Source: Alteraurantiacibacter buctensis
Lineage (GTDB): Bacteria; Pseudomonadota; Alphaproteobacteria; Sphingomonadales; Sphingomonadaceae
DNA: 64,000 nucleotides
Direction of reading: 5' to 3'
Assembly (NCBI RefSeq): GCF_009827655.1
Contig: NZ_WTYV01000007.1
Span: 79,813 to 143,812, forward strand
Positions 24,925-33,213 of this stretch are shown here, in pieces (the first letter of the stretch is position 1; the number at the start of each line of letters is the position of its first letter). The notes below the pieces were generated by a model. It did not search any database. It worked only from the letters and a program-made list of their open reading frames with translations, and was not told where the DNA came from. The position numbers and the translations under genes were made by a program.

Positions 24925-25353
24925 TCAGTCCGGTTTGGGATTGAGCAGGTCGTGCATGGCCAAATAGCCCCGTAGCGCCTCAAGATCGCGTCTGACCTTC
25001 TCGGGTTCCGGCCCGTCCGGTTCATCCTGCGGCCCGTAGCGCTCATAGAGAGCGAGCGCCTTGGCGGCGGCCTTGAGATCACCCTGACTGGACTTGGTGG
25101 CGATCTGGTGGACAGTCAGTTCGAGCTTGGAGAGCTTGAAGGTCTTTCCGCCCAGCTTGGCCGGAACCTTCTGGCCCATCGCTTCCTTCACGATGGTCTT
25201 GAGGCCCTTCGCACCCTTCTGACGTCCCTTGCCCAATTTGTTGCCCGCCTTGAACTGGTGCTCCTTCGGCGGCTTGGCATAACCCACGTCCTAATCGCCG
25301 GCCCCTGGCGCAGGATCACCATTGGCTTCCTCGCTGGCGGTTGACTGGCTCAT
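24925..25353 (-). pseudogene. DUF5681 protein gene with in-frame amber codon
   Basis: An ATG at 25353, overlapping the methylase stop (ATGA), opens MSQSTASEEANGDPAPGAGD and then hits TAG at 25293-25291. The same frame continues at once into the DUF5681 signature DVGYAKPPKEHQFKAGNKLG and RQKGAKGLKTI. Homologues usually carry Tyr at the stop position, so a TAT/TAC to TAG change is likely. A GTG at 25287, two codons later, could restart translation and give a nearly complete 120-residue protein. The family sits next to terminase genes and may act in DNA packaging. Confidence 0.8.
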
Positions 25354-26825
25354 TTCGCGCCTCCCGCTTCCAGACCCGCTTCATCATCGAGATCCTCGAC
25401 CCCAGCGTAGCGCTCCGCTTCCACTTGCCGAAATGTCTGGCCCGTCCTGATCAGCACCGCCTCCTTACCGGTGTGGCGCTCCCAACGGCGGATGCAGACA
25501 TCGACAAAACCCGGCTCGAGTTCGATGCCGCGACACACGCGGCCGGTCTTCTCGGCCGCGATCAGCGTCGTGCCGCTGCCAAGGAAGACATCGAGCACCA
25601 CATCGCCGCGCTGCGTCACATCGAGCAGGGCATCCACGCACAGCTCGACCGGCTTGGGCGTGGCATGCGACGCCAGCATCTCATTGGCAGAAGACCCGCG
25701 GCGGTTGGCCCCGGGGGCCACCCAGACGTTAGCCCGGTCACGGCCGTGCCGCCCTAGCTCGACATTGTTGACCCTCGGCTTGTCGCCCTTGCACAGGACC
25801 GCGATCAACTCATGGGCCGAGCGATAGAGCGCCCCCATGCCGCCCGATTCCTTGTACCAGACGACAAGGTTGAGCAGCTTGAGCTTCGCCGCCTCACCCG
25901 CCGCATAGACCCGGTGGATCGAGCGCCAGTCCATGAACACGAACAGCACGGCACCCGCGACCAGCCAGGCCGTCATCAGGCCAAGGACCTTGTCGAGAAA
26001 GGCCTGGAACTCGGCATCCGACATCTCGCCCGATGCCATGACGAACTCGTCATGGACCTTCTTGCCCAGCCCGCTTACATTGCCCTTGATCGGCACATTG
26101 TAGGGCGGATCCGTCAGCACCACATGAACCCGCTCATCCCCTAGCAGTGCCTTGTAGGTCCCCTCCTCCAGCGCGTTGCCACTGATGATCCGGTGCTCGC
26201 ACAAGCCCCAGATATCACCAATGCGTGTCACCGGATCGACCGCAGGTTCTGCGCCGACCTCGTCTTCATCGGCATCTTGCGCATCAAGCGGATCGAGCAG
26301 GATAATGTCCTGCTCTTCCATGGTGAAGCCAGTTGCCCCCAGATCGACGTCCAGGTCGATCAGTTCCTGGAACTCGATTTTCAGGGCATCGAGATCCCAA
26401 TCGCCGCGTTCAGCAATCCGGTTTAGCGCAAGGGCAAGCCCACGGGCCGCGGCTGCATCGAGGTGATTGCAATCAATTGCAGGCACGTGGTCCAAGCCAA
26501 GCTCCCTTGCCGCCAGCACCCGCGTCCAGCCATCGAGAACCTGCCCTTGCCGAACCAGGACCGGCTGGCTGAAGCCAAACTCGGCAATCGAACGCACCAG
26601 CCGCTCAACCTGTTCGGGCCCATCCTTTCTCGTGCGATTGCGTGGCCCGCGCAGGTCACCAATAGGGATCTGGCTGATCTGGAGATCGGGCAGCAAGTCA
26701 TTGCGGCGCGCGCGTCCTGCCGCCTCCGCCAGCCGGCGCTCACCCGCCAGGCGCTCGCGCCGCGCCTTGGTCTTGTCCAGCTTTGCCTTCTTCAGTCTGC
26801 CTTCCTGCAGTGCTTTCGTCGTCAT
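25350..26825 (-). CDS. ParB-like/DNA methyltransferase fusion of a prophage
   Basis: This 491-residue protein has a basic N-terminus, a ParB/Srx-like domain (about 50-150, IPIGDLRGPRNRTRKDG to GQVLDGWTRVLAARELG) and a C-terminal N4/N6 DNA methylase domain with motif IV DPPYN and the AdoMet motif DVFLGSGTT near the end (beta-type order). Similar fusions sit beside DUF5681 and terminase genes in alphaproteobacterial prophages. The methylase may protect phage DNA. This gene appears intact, while its two downstream partners are damaged. Confidence 0.88.
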   Translation of the reverse strand: MTTKALQEGRLKKAKLDKTKARRERLAGERRLAEAAGRARRNDLLPDLQISQIPIGDLRGPRNRTRKDGPEQVERLVRSIAEFGFSQPVLVRQGQVLDGWTRVLAARELGLDHVPAIDCNHLDAAAARGLALALNRIAERGDWDLDALKIEFQELIDLDVDLGATGFTMEEQDIILLDPLDAQDADEDEVGAEPAVDPVTRIGDIWGLCEHRIISGNALEEGTYKALLGDERVHVVLTDPPYNVPIKGNVSGLGKKVHDEFVMASGEMSDAEFQAFLDKVLGLMTAWLVAGAVLFVFMDWRSIHRVYAAGEAAKLKLLNLVVWYKESGGMGALYRSAHELIAVLCKGDKPRVNNVELGRHGRDRANVWVAPGANRRGSSANEMLASHATPKPVELCVDALLDVTQRGDVVLDVFLGSGTTLIAAEKTGRVCRGIELEPGFVDVCIRRWERHTGKEAVLIRTGQTFRQVEAERYAGVEDLDDEAGLEAGGAK

Positions 26826-26845
26826 TGTTCAACCTCCCTAGGACC

Positions 26846-26877
26846 AAAAAACCCGCCACCGCTGCTGCGGTGACGGG
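26846..26877 (-). terminator. Intrinsic terminator, minus strand
   Basis: Reading the minus strand, CCCGTCACCGC and GCGGTGGCGGG form an 11-bp stem (one G-U) with a 4-nt loop, followed by six T residues (26851-26846). It lies between the tRNA-Ser gene and the methylase start, 21 bp from that ATG, so it either ends transcription from the tRNA side or acts as a leader terminator for the methylase. Confidence 0.8.
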
Positions 26878-27396
26878 CGTCCTGTCGGAAGGACACGAAC
26901 CCCGCACACGCCTCAGCGTATACGCAGTCAACCGTCCCTTCCTTGGTGGTCTAACTTCCGAAGAAGCTCTGCTTGCCCAGCAATAAGCCTGAGCCGATTC
27001 CAGCATGCAAGGACATTTTTGCGGCGCCCCCCCCCAAAGGCCCGCCGGTAGGGGTTTTGCCGTCAGTCGAGCCACAGAGCCAGCCTTCCTCCCGTGAGAC
27101 CCTACTAAAGTTCACGTCATCTCGGATGCGGGAAAGCTGCCAGGAAACCCGCAGGATTGCGCCACTCTGCGCTGCCGATCGTCGCGGTCTCGGCCCAATT
27201 TTGACGATTTTCCCGTTAGAATCCCGTCAAAACGGGAAACCGTACTTGCCAGACCGGCCACAGAGAAAGGGGTAGGATACAGGCCGCCACGTCTCCTGAA
27301 ACCCGCGCTCTGCGGTACGGTTCGCTTCCGGAATGCCGCAGAACTGCGCGGTTCTGCCGGGCAGTTTCCCGATTATTCTGAATTTCTGAGACTAGG
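26878..27396. other. Gene-free stretch before tRNA-Ser
   Basis: I see no credible gene in about 520 bases. One notable structure is TTTCCCGTT (27208-27216) with AACGGGAAA (27230-27238), a 9-bp inverted repeat downstream of the tRNA. No T-run follows it on the minus strand. No copy of the tRNA 3' end was noticed elsewhere in the window. Confidence 0.5.
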
Positions 27397-27487
27397 TGGC
27401 GGAGCGGGAGGGATTCGAACCCTCGATACGCTTTTGACGTATACACACTTTCCAGGCGTGCGCCTTCGACCACTCGGCCACCGCTCC
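27397..27487 (-). tRNA. tRNA-Ser (anticodon GGA)
   Basis: The minus strand gives a class II tRNA: acceptor GGAGCGG, D-arm GCCGAGTGGTCGAAGGC, anticodon loop CTGGAAA (anticodon GGA), a long variable arm, T-loop GGTTCGAATCC, closing CCGCTCC, then G and an encoded CCA. It is 91 nt long. tRNA-Ser genes are common island targets, and accessory DNA lies directly to its left. Confidence 0.97.
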
Positions 27488-27570
27488 GCATGCCTGTCTG
27501 GAACAGAGGCGGCTCCCTAGCTGGCGGCGGGGCGGATGACAAGCGGCACGGCAATGCCTAGCTTCGGCAG

Positions 27571-27975
27571 ATGACCCGAACGTTTGGCCTCGCCCCTTCC
27601 GCTGCCGAAATCGAGGCGCTTGCCCGCGCCACGCTGGCCCGGCTGCCCGAGCAGTTCCGCGCCCATCTGGGCGAAATCCTGCTGCAGGTTGAGGACTTTG
27701 CCGACGACGAATTGCTGGACGACCTGGGGATCGAAAACCCGTTCGACCTGACCGGGGTATATGAAGGCGTGACCGTGGCCGTGCGAGGCTGGGAAGAAAG
27801 CGGCACCATGCCCGACCGGGTGCGCCTGTTCCGCCTGCCGATCCTGCTGGAATGGGCCGAACGGGGGGACGAGACGCTGGAGCACCTGGTGGCGCACGTG
27901 GTGATCCACGAGATCGGGCATCACTTCGGGCTGAGCGATGAAGACATGCACGCGCTGGAGGAGATGGCGGGGTAA
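27571..27975 (+). CDS. Zincin-like metallopeptidase family protein
   Basis: This 134-residue cytosolic protein has HEIGHHFG near residue 115-122, the HExxH zinc motif with a third His nearby, in the context VAHVVIHEIGHHFGLSD. Size and layout match the short bacterial zincin family once called DUF1025. There is no signal peptide. Peptidase activity is not established for the family as far as I know. Confidence 0.88.
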   Translation: MTRTFGLAPSAAEIEALARATLARLPEQFRAHLGEILLQVEDFADDELLDDLGIENPFDLTGVYEGVTVAVRGWEESGTMPDRVRLFRLPILLEWAERGDETLEHLVAHVVIHEIGHHFGLSDEDMHALEEMAG

Positions 27976-28023
27976 GACAGCTACCCCGTCAGGCCAGGCC
28001 ACTACGCAGCGACCAGGCTCGCT

Positions 28024-28045
28024 CCCCTCTCGCAAGCGGGAGGGG
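28024..28045. repeat. REP-like hairpin
   Basis: CCCCTCTCGC and GCGGGAGGGG pair (one G-U) across AA, followed by TTGGGGTGGG. This kind of GC-rich snap-back element recurs between sphingomonad genes. It may help terminate the upstream zincin transcript. Confidence 0.5.
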
Positions 28046-28090
28046 TTGGGGTGGGCTTGCAACGCTGCGTCATGATGCCATGCTGCGTCG

Positions 28091-29083
28091 ATGAAGCGCC
28101 TCCTCCTCGCCCTGCCCTTGGCTTTCGCCATCCCCGCCGCCGCGCAGGAGGCTGAGCCGCCCACCCCCGCATCGGTGGTGGCCGAAGCCGCGCCGGAGGA
28201 GTGGGTGGCTATCGCCCCGCAAGATCTGCTGGTGATGGACCTTGCCCCCGATGCGGCGGGCCGCGCGCGGCGGGTGGTGATCCAGCTGCTGCCGCCGCCT
28301 TTCAGCCAGCCGTGGGTGGAGAACATCCGCACGCTTGCCCGCGCGCACTGGTGGGATGGCACGCAGGTCTATCGCGTGGTCGATAACTGGGTGGCGCAAT
28401 GGGGTGCGGGCGAGGACGGCGGCGAGGCAGGGTTTATTGAGCATCCGCTGCCGGAGGGGGTGGTGTCGCCGGTGGCGGAGTATGTTGAGCGGAACGACAG
28501 TGTTCTATCTCCCTCCATAGGACGCGACGTTCTCTTTTGGGATCCTAGTAAGAGCTGGCCTTCGGTGGTCGAGGGACTCGTTGCTTTTCGTAGTCATCAG
28601 AACCGAATTTATGAAACTTTCATCGGCGGCTTTCCGATCGCCGGTTCTGAGGGAATTCATGAGGGTTATGTCTGGCCCATCCACTGCTACGCCTCCGTCG
28701 GCGTCGCCCGCGACCTGGCGCCCGATACCGGCACCGGGGCAGAGCTTTACGCCGTGATCGGCCACGCGCCTCGCCAGCTTGATCGCAACATCGCAGTGGT
28801 GGGGCGGGTGATCGAGGGGATCGAGTACCTCTCCACCCTGCCGCGCGGGACGGCGGAGGCCGGGGTCTATGCCACGCGGGCGGAAGATACGCCCATCGTG
28901 TCCGTCCGGCTGGGCAACGACCTGCCTGATCCGCCGCGGTTCGAGTATCTGGGCACGCAGAGCGAGAGCTTCGCCCGCTATGTGCAGGTGCGCGCTAACC
29001 GCCACGATGCCTTCTACACCGTGCCCGCCGGCGGGTTGGACGTGTGCAACGTGCAGGTGCCGATCAGGTGGGTTGCGCCTTGA
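28091..29083 (+). CDS. Secreted cyclophilin-like peptidylprolyl isomerase
   Basis: This 330-residue protein starts with a signal peptide (LLLALPLAFAIPAAAQ). The cyclophilin-type fold shows in NIRTLARAHWWDGTQVYRVV, CYASVGVARD...GTGAELYAVIGHAPRQLDRNIAVVGRV and GIEYLSTLPRG. It probably assists folding in the periplasm. A segment at about 28,490-28,675 is markedly richer in A/T than the rest and encodes the least conserved part. The gene ends in an overlap with a TTG-started DUF1905 gene. Confidence 0.82.
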   Translation: MKRLLLALPLAFAIPAAAQEAEPPTPASVVAEAAPEEWVAIAPQDLLVMDLAPDAAGRARRVVIQLLPPPFSQPWVENIRTLARAHWWDGTQVYRVVDNWVAQWGAGEDGGEAGFIEHPLPEGVVSPVAEYVERNDSVLSPSIGRDVLFWDPSKSWPSVVEGLVAFRSHQNRIYETFIGGFPIAGSEGIHEGYVWPIHCYASVGVARDLAPDTGTGAELYAVIGHAPRQLDRNIAVVGRVIEGIEYLSTLPRGTAEAGVYATRAEDTPIVSVRLGNDLPDPPRFEYLGTQSESFARYVQVRANRHDAFYTVPAGGLDVCNVQVPIRWVAP

Positions 29084-29403
29084 GTGACACCGTAACCCAC
29101 AGGGGCACGCTATGGCTGTGGACCGGGCCGGAAGGCACGGCGGCCTGGCATTTCCTGTCCATCGATGGGGAAGCAGCCAAGGCCATCAAGGCGCACGAAG
29201 TGATGCGGCGGCTGGAACATGGTGCAGGTCGCGGGTTCGGCTCGGTCAAGGTGCGGGCCCGCATCGCCGAGACGCGCTGGGCCACCAGTGTCTTTCCAAG
29301 CAAGGAGAGCGGCGGCTGGCTGCTGCCGATCAAGCTGGCGGTGCGCCGCGCGGAGGACCTGGCGGCAGGGGACGAAGCCGAGGTTGAGCTCGAGCTGCTC
29401 TAG
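29080..29403 (+). CDS. DUF1905 domain protein
   Basis: The 107-residue product (LSDTVTHRGTLWLWTGPEG...) matches DUF1905 small beta-barrel proteins: WHFLSIDGEAAKAI, then GSVKVRARIAETRWATSVFP and GWLLPIKLAVRRAEDLAAGD. I use the TTG at 29080, overlapping the upstream stop (TTGA); an in-frame start at 29044 lies inside the isomerase. Its stop codon overlaps the stop of the convergent RSH gene on a shared CTAG. The function is unknown. Confidence 0.83.
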   Translation: MSDTVTHRGTLWLWTGPEGTAAWHFLSIDGEAAKAIKAHEVMRRLEHGAGRGFGSVKVRARIAETRWATSVFPSKESGGWLLPIKLAVRRAEDLAAGDEAEVELELL

Positions 29404-31481
29404 ACTCGGTCAGCCTGGGCCACGCTGTCGCTGGCGCGCAGGCTGCTGACGATGCGGGTGATGTGCGCCAGGTCGCTCACTTCCAGGTCCACCTCGTAGG
29501 TGTGGAACGGATCGTCGCGCTGGGTCAGTTCCAGGTTCATCACGTTGGCGCTGTTGCGGGCAAAAGTGCCGGCCATTTCCGCCAGCGTGCCCGGTCGGTT
29601 GTAGAGCACCACCCGCAGCCGGCCCACCGCCCCGTGCGAATCCTCGCCCCACGACAGGTCGACCCAATCGGCATCCTCGCCGGTGGCCAGTTGCAGGCAG
29701 TCGATGGAGTGCACCTGCACCCCCTGCCCCGGGCGGCGCAGCCCCACGATGCGGTCACCCGGCAGCGGGTGGCAGCAATCGGCCAGGGTGAAGGCCATGC
29801 CGGGCGTCAGGCCCTTGATGTTGATCGCCCGGCCCTGCTGCATGTCGTCCGGCAGGTCGGCCGTGGAGCCGGGGACCAGCGCTTCCATCAGCGCCCGGTC
29901 GGAGAGCTTGGCGGTGCCGATGGCGAACATCAGCTCCTCCTCGTCCTCCATGTCCAGCCGCTCCAGCGCGTCCCTGATGGCCTTCTTGCCGATCTTGGCG
30001 GGCAGCCGCTCGGCAATCTCCTCGAACAGCTTCTCGCCGATCGCGGCCACCTCGGCCCGTTCCTTCTGGCGCACGGCGCGGCGGATGGCGGCGCGCGCCT
30101 TGCCGGTGACCACGAAGCCCAGCCAGGATAGCTGCGGGGTGGCGTGAGGAGACTTGATGATCTCCACCACGTCACCGTTTTCCAGGGGGGTGCGCAGCGG
30201 CATGTGGCGGCCGTTGATCTTGGCCCCTACCGTTGCCGCGCCCAGCTTGGTGTGCACGGCAAAGGCAAAGTCCACCGCAGTCGATCCCTTGGGTAACTGG
30301 AACAGCGCGCCCTTGGGGGTGAAGGCGAAGATGCGATCCTGGTAGATCGCCAGCTTGGTGTGTTCCAGCAGCTCCTCGGCATCGTGGCTGGCGTCCACGA
30401 TCTCGATCAGGTCGCGCAGCCAGCCCACCTGCCCGTCGGGCCGCTCCTCGTTCTTGTAGGCCCAGTGCGCGGCCAGGCCGAATTCGTTGGTGCGGTGCAT
30501 GTCGCGGGTGCGGATCTGCACTTCCACCCGCAGCGAGCCTTCGTGGATCAGCGTGGTGTGGAGCGACTTGTAGCCGTTGGTCTTGGGGGTGGAGACATAG
30601 TCCTTGAACCGCCCCGGCACCATTTTCCAGGTGGTGTGCAGCACGCCCAGCGCGCGGTAGCAATCCTCGACCGATGCGGTGAGCACGCGGAAGGCGAAGA
30701 TATCGGTCACCTGCTCAAAGCTGACGTGCCGCTCGGCCATCTTGCGCCAGATCGAATAGGGGTGCTTCTCGCGCCCCCACACCTCCACTTGCAGCCCCGC
30801 CTCGGCCAGCGCCTGCTTGATCTTCAGGGCAATGGCATCGACCTGCCCGCCCTCGCTTGACCGGATCTGCTCCAGCCGGCCGGTGATTGTGGCATAGGCT
30901 TCGGGCTCAAGCTGCTCGAAGGCGAGCATCTGCATCTCGCGCATGTATTCGTACATGCCCACCCGCTCGGCCAGGGGGGCATAGATATCCATCGTCTCGC
31001 GGGCGATGCGGGCGCGCTTTTCCGGGTTCTTGATGAAGTGCAGCGTGCGCATGTTGTGCAGCCGGTCAGCCAGCTTCACCAGCAGCACCCGCAGGTCCTC
31101 GCTCATCGCCAGCAGGAACTTGCGCAGGTTCTCGGCCGCCCGCTCATTCTCGGGCATCTGCTCGATCTTGGACAGCTTGGTAACGCCATCCACCAGCCGG
31201 GCGATTTCTGGGCCGAACAGCTTCTCGATATCCTCGATGGTGGCGAGGGTATCCTCCACCGTATCGTGCAGCAGGGCGGTGATAATCGTCTGCAGGTCCA
31301 GCTTCAGGTCGGTCATCAGCCCGGCCACTTCCACCGGGTGGCTGAAATAGGGGTCACCGCTGGCGCGCTTCTGGCTGCCGTGCTTCTGCACGGTATAGAC
31401 ATAGGCGCGGTTCAGCAGCACCTCGTCGGCGTCCGGATCATAGGCCTTGACCCGTTCGATCAGTTCATACTGGCGCAGCAT
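29400..31481 (-). CDS. rsh: Bifunctional (p)ppGpp synthetase/hydrolase (RelA/SpoT homologue)
   Basis: This 693-residue enzyme makes and breaks (p)ppGpp in the stringent response. The HD hydrolase domain (about 25-150) holds SHPVEVAGL and ALLHDTVEDT; the synthetase domain (about 230-350) holds WGREKHPYSIWRKM and DIFAFRV; TGS and ACT domains follow (about 385-450 and 615-690). An intact HDxxED indicates active hydrolase. MLRQYELIERVKAYDPDADE is the usual alphaproteobacterial start, so I use 31481; an ATG at 31499 would add six residues. Confidence 0.95.
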   Translation of the reverse strand: MLRQYELIERVKAYDPDADEVLLNRAYVYTVQKHGSQKRASGDPYFSHPVEVAGLMTDLKLDLQTIITALLHDTVEDTLATIEDIEKLFGPEIARLVDGVTKLSKIEQMPENERAAENLRKFLLAMSEDLRVLLVKLADRLHNMRTLHFIKNPEKRARIARETMDIYAPLAERVGMYEYMREMQMLAFEQLEPEAYATITGRLEQIRSSEGGQVDAIALKIKQALAEAGLQVEVWGREKHPYSIWRKMAERHVSFEQVTDIFAFRVLTASVEDCYRALGVLHTTWKMVPGRFKDYVSTPKTNGYKSLHTTLIHEGSLRVEVQIRTRDMHRTNEFGLAAHWAYKNEERPDGQVGWLRDLIEIVDASHDAEELLEHTKLAIYQDRIFAFTPKGALFQLPKGSTAVDFAFAVHTKLGAATVGAKINGRHMPLRTPLENGDVVEIIKSPHATPQLSWLGFVVTGKARAAIRRAVRQKERAEVAAIGEKLFEEIAERLPAKIGKKAIRDALERLDMEDEEELMFAIGTAKLSDRALMEALVPGSTADLPDDMQQGRAINIKGLTPGMAFTLADCCHPLPGDRIVGLRRPGQGVQVHSIDCLQLATGEDADWVDLSWGEDSHGAVGRLRVVLYNRPGTLAEMAGTFARNSANVMNLELTQRDDPFHTYEVDLEVSDLAHITRIVSSLRASDSVAQADRV

Positions 31482-31631
31482 TGGCCCCAAGATAGCCACG
31501 CCTTCGGCAAAATACAGCCGTGATTGTCCCGCACTGCACCAAGTGGCGGAAACGATGACAGATTGGAACCATCTGGCAACGCGGCTGTTGGTCCCTCACA
31601 GCGCGCCTTGCGGCGGCAGAGAGGCATCCCC

Positions 31632-31910
31632 GTGTTTACCCAGCTCAATCCCTCCATCCCGGTGGATATTGTGGACCGCGGCCCCGGGCAGGCCGTGGCG
31701 GTGATCGATTATGGCCCGGAACATCACCTGATCTGGGTGACCGCGCTGGATGCCAGCGGCGAGATCTGGTGCGCGCCCAATCCGCAGGTACGGGTGCAAA
31801 GCAACTGGACCATGGGCCGCAAGAGCGCCTTCGCCCGGTCCAGGCCTTCCGCTTCGACAGCGGAGGAAGCCTGCGCCTGCCACGACCACGCGCTGGCGGG
31901 GATGCGCTGA
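31632..31910 (+). CDS. Small conserved hypothetical protein, first gene of a three-gene module
   Basis: This 92-residue product starts with GTG at 31632 (VFTQLNPSIPVDIVDRGPGQ...). It has a strand-rich core (AVAVIDYGPEHHLIWVTALD, then GEIWCAPNPQVRVQSNWTMG) and a C-terminal CACHDH. An upstream in-frame ATG (31524) would add 36 low-quality residues. Its stop overlaps the next start as TGATG. I know similar short proteins in alphaproteobacteria as hypotheticals only. Confidence 0.7.
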   Translation: MFTQLNPSIPVDIVDRGPGQAVAVIDYGPEHHLIWVTALDASGEIWCAPNPQVRVQSNWTMGRKSAFARSRPSASTAEEACACHDHALAGMR

Positions 31911-32587
31911 TGCTGCAGGAACCCGAGGCCGGCGAGCGGCTGGCAGACGAACTGGAACACTGGATCACCGATCAGGGCTTCCCCTGCGTGGGGGCCAAGT
32001 CGGCCCTGGCGCGCGGCAACCTGAAGGTGGTTCCTGCCCTGGACCTGACCAGCGCCTGGAACGACGTGGCAATTCACGATGCCCTGCTGCACTGGGCCTG
32101 GGAATACCGTGACGATCCGGAAGGCCTGCGCAGCCTGGCCGTGGTTTTCGAAGGCCCGCTGGACCTCACCGAGGAACAGTTCGAGCAGTTCATCTGGCAG
32201 CGCATCCAGAGCCTGGCCGACAAGGACCACTGGCGCGGCCAGCCCTATGACGCCAGCGTCAGCGCCGATCCGGCCAGCCCGCATTTCTCGCTGAGCTTCG
32301 GGGGCCAGGCCTATTTCGTGGTTGGCCTGCACCCCAACGCCAGCCGTCCGGCCCGCCGGTTCGGCCGCCCGACCATGGTGTTCAACCTGCACGACCAGTT
32401 CGAGCGGCTGCGGGCCGAAGGACAATACGAGCGGATGCGCGAGAAAATCCTCAAGCGTGACGAGAAACTGGCGGGTGATATCAACCCGATGCTGTCCCGC
32501 CACGGCGAGGCGAGCGAAGCGCTGCAATATTCCGGGCGCGAGGTGCCCCCCGACTGGGTGCCCCCGTTCGAGGACAAGCGCGCCTGA
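31910..32587 (+). CDS. YqcI/YcgG (GntA-like) family protein, possible heme-dependent N-hydroxylase
   Basis: The 225-residue product matches the YqcI/YcgG family: FPCVGAKSALARGNL, then HDALLHWAWEY, EEQFEQFIWQRIQSLADKDHW, FSLSFGGQAYFVVGLHP and a C-terminal YSGREVPPDWVPPF. Members such as GntA hydroxylate a guanidino nitrogen using heme; that comes from my memory of the family. It lies between a small protein and a DUF1989 protein with one-base overlaps on both sides, so the three are co-translated. The substrate here is unknown; guanidine or arginine-like compounds are candidates. Confidence 0.8.
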   Translation: MLQEPEAGERLADELEHWITDQGFPCVGAKSALARGNLKVVPALDLTSAWNDVAIHDALLHWAWEYRDDPEGLRSLAVVFEGPLDLTEEQFEQFIWQRIQSLADKDHWRGQPYDASVSADPASPHFSLSFGGQAYFVVGLHPNASRPARRFGRPTMVFNLHDQFERLRAEGQYERMREKILKRDEKLAGDINPMLSRHGEASEALQYSGREVPPDWVPPFEDKRA

Positions 32588-33201
32588 TGCCGGATACCAC
32601 GCTGCCGCCCCCCGTCGTGCCGCCAAACGTGATCCCGCCCCGCTCAGGCGCGGCCTTCCGGTTGGCCCGGGGGCAGGTGCTGGAAGTCGTCGACATCATG
32701 GGCACGCAGGTATCAGACCTCCTTGCCTTCAACGCCGATGACGTGCGCGAGGTGATCAGCAACGGGCGCACCTTCGACTATGAAGAGACGCTGAAGCTGA
32801 CCACGGGCAATACGCTGTGGTCCAATCGCAGCCAGCCGATGCTTAAGCTGCTGCGCGACGATGCCGGGTGCCATGATTTCCTGCTGACCCCGTGCAGCGA
32901 GGCGACTTTCCGCCACTTCTATCCGCACCAGCCGGTGCATCGCGGCTGCTTCGGCAACCTGGCCGAGGCGCTTGCCCCTTATGGCATCGAACCGGACGCA
33001 ATCCCTTGCGCGTTTAACGTGTTCATGAACGTGCCCTTCGATGGCGACACAGGCAGGCTGCGGGTCGATCCGCCGCGCTCGCAGCCGGGCGACGTGCTGC
33101 AGCTCGAGGCGCAGATGGACCTGGTGATCGGCCTCACCGCCTGTTCGGCCTATGCCTCCAACGGTGGCACCTTCAAGCCGATCGGATGGCGGATCGTGTA
33201 A
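32587..33201 (+). CDS. DUF1989 / urea-carboxylase-associated family protein
   Basis: The 204-residue protein matches DUF1989: PPRSGAAFRLARGQVLEVVD, DLLAFNADDVREVISNGRTF, TTGNTLWSNRSQPMLKLLRD, DFLLTPCSEATF and CAFNVFMNVPFD. Relatives act with urea/guanidine carboxylases, and some are carboxyguanidine deiminase subunits. Cysteines at DLLTPCSE-, HRGCFGN and IPCAFN could bind zinc. It starts in the upstream gene's stop codon. Paired with a GntA-like protein it suggests a guanidino-compound pathway, which is inference. Confidence 0.83.
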   Translation: MPDTTLPPPVVPPNVIPPRSGAAFRLARGQVLEVVDIMGTQVSDLLAFNADDVREVISNGRTFDYEETLKLTTGNTLWSNRSQPMLKLLRDDAGCHDFLLTPCSEATFRHFYPHQPVHRGCFGNLAEALAPYGIEPDAIPCAFNVFMNVPFDGDTGRLRVDPPRSQPGDVLQLEAQMDLVIGLTACSAYASNGGTFKPIGWRIV

Positions 33202-33213
33202 ACCCGCGCCGGC

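Noticed and set aside
27208..27238. An intrinsic terminator for tRNA-Ser
   Set aside because: The hairpin is good, but no T-run follows on the correct strand; I list it only as a structure in the gene-free stretch.
700..27487. A single mobile element running from the recombinase to the tRNA
   Set aside because: No matching ends or attachment-site repeats were found, and the region mixes unrelated modules; the idea remains open but is not annotated.
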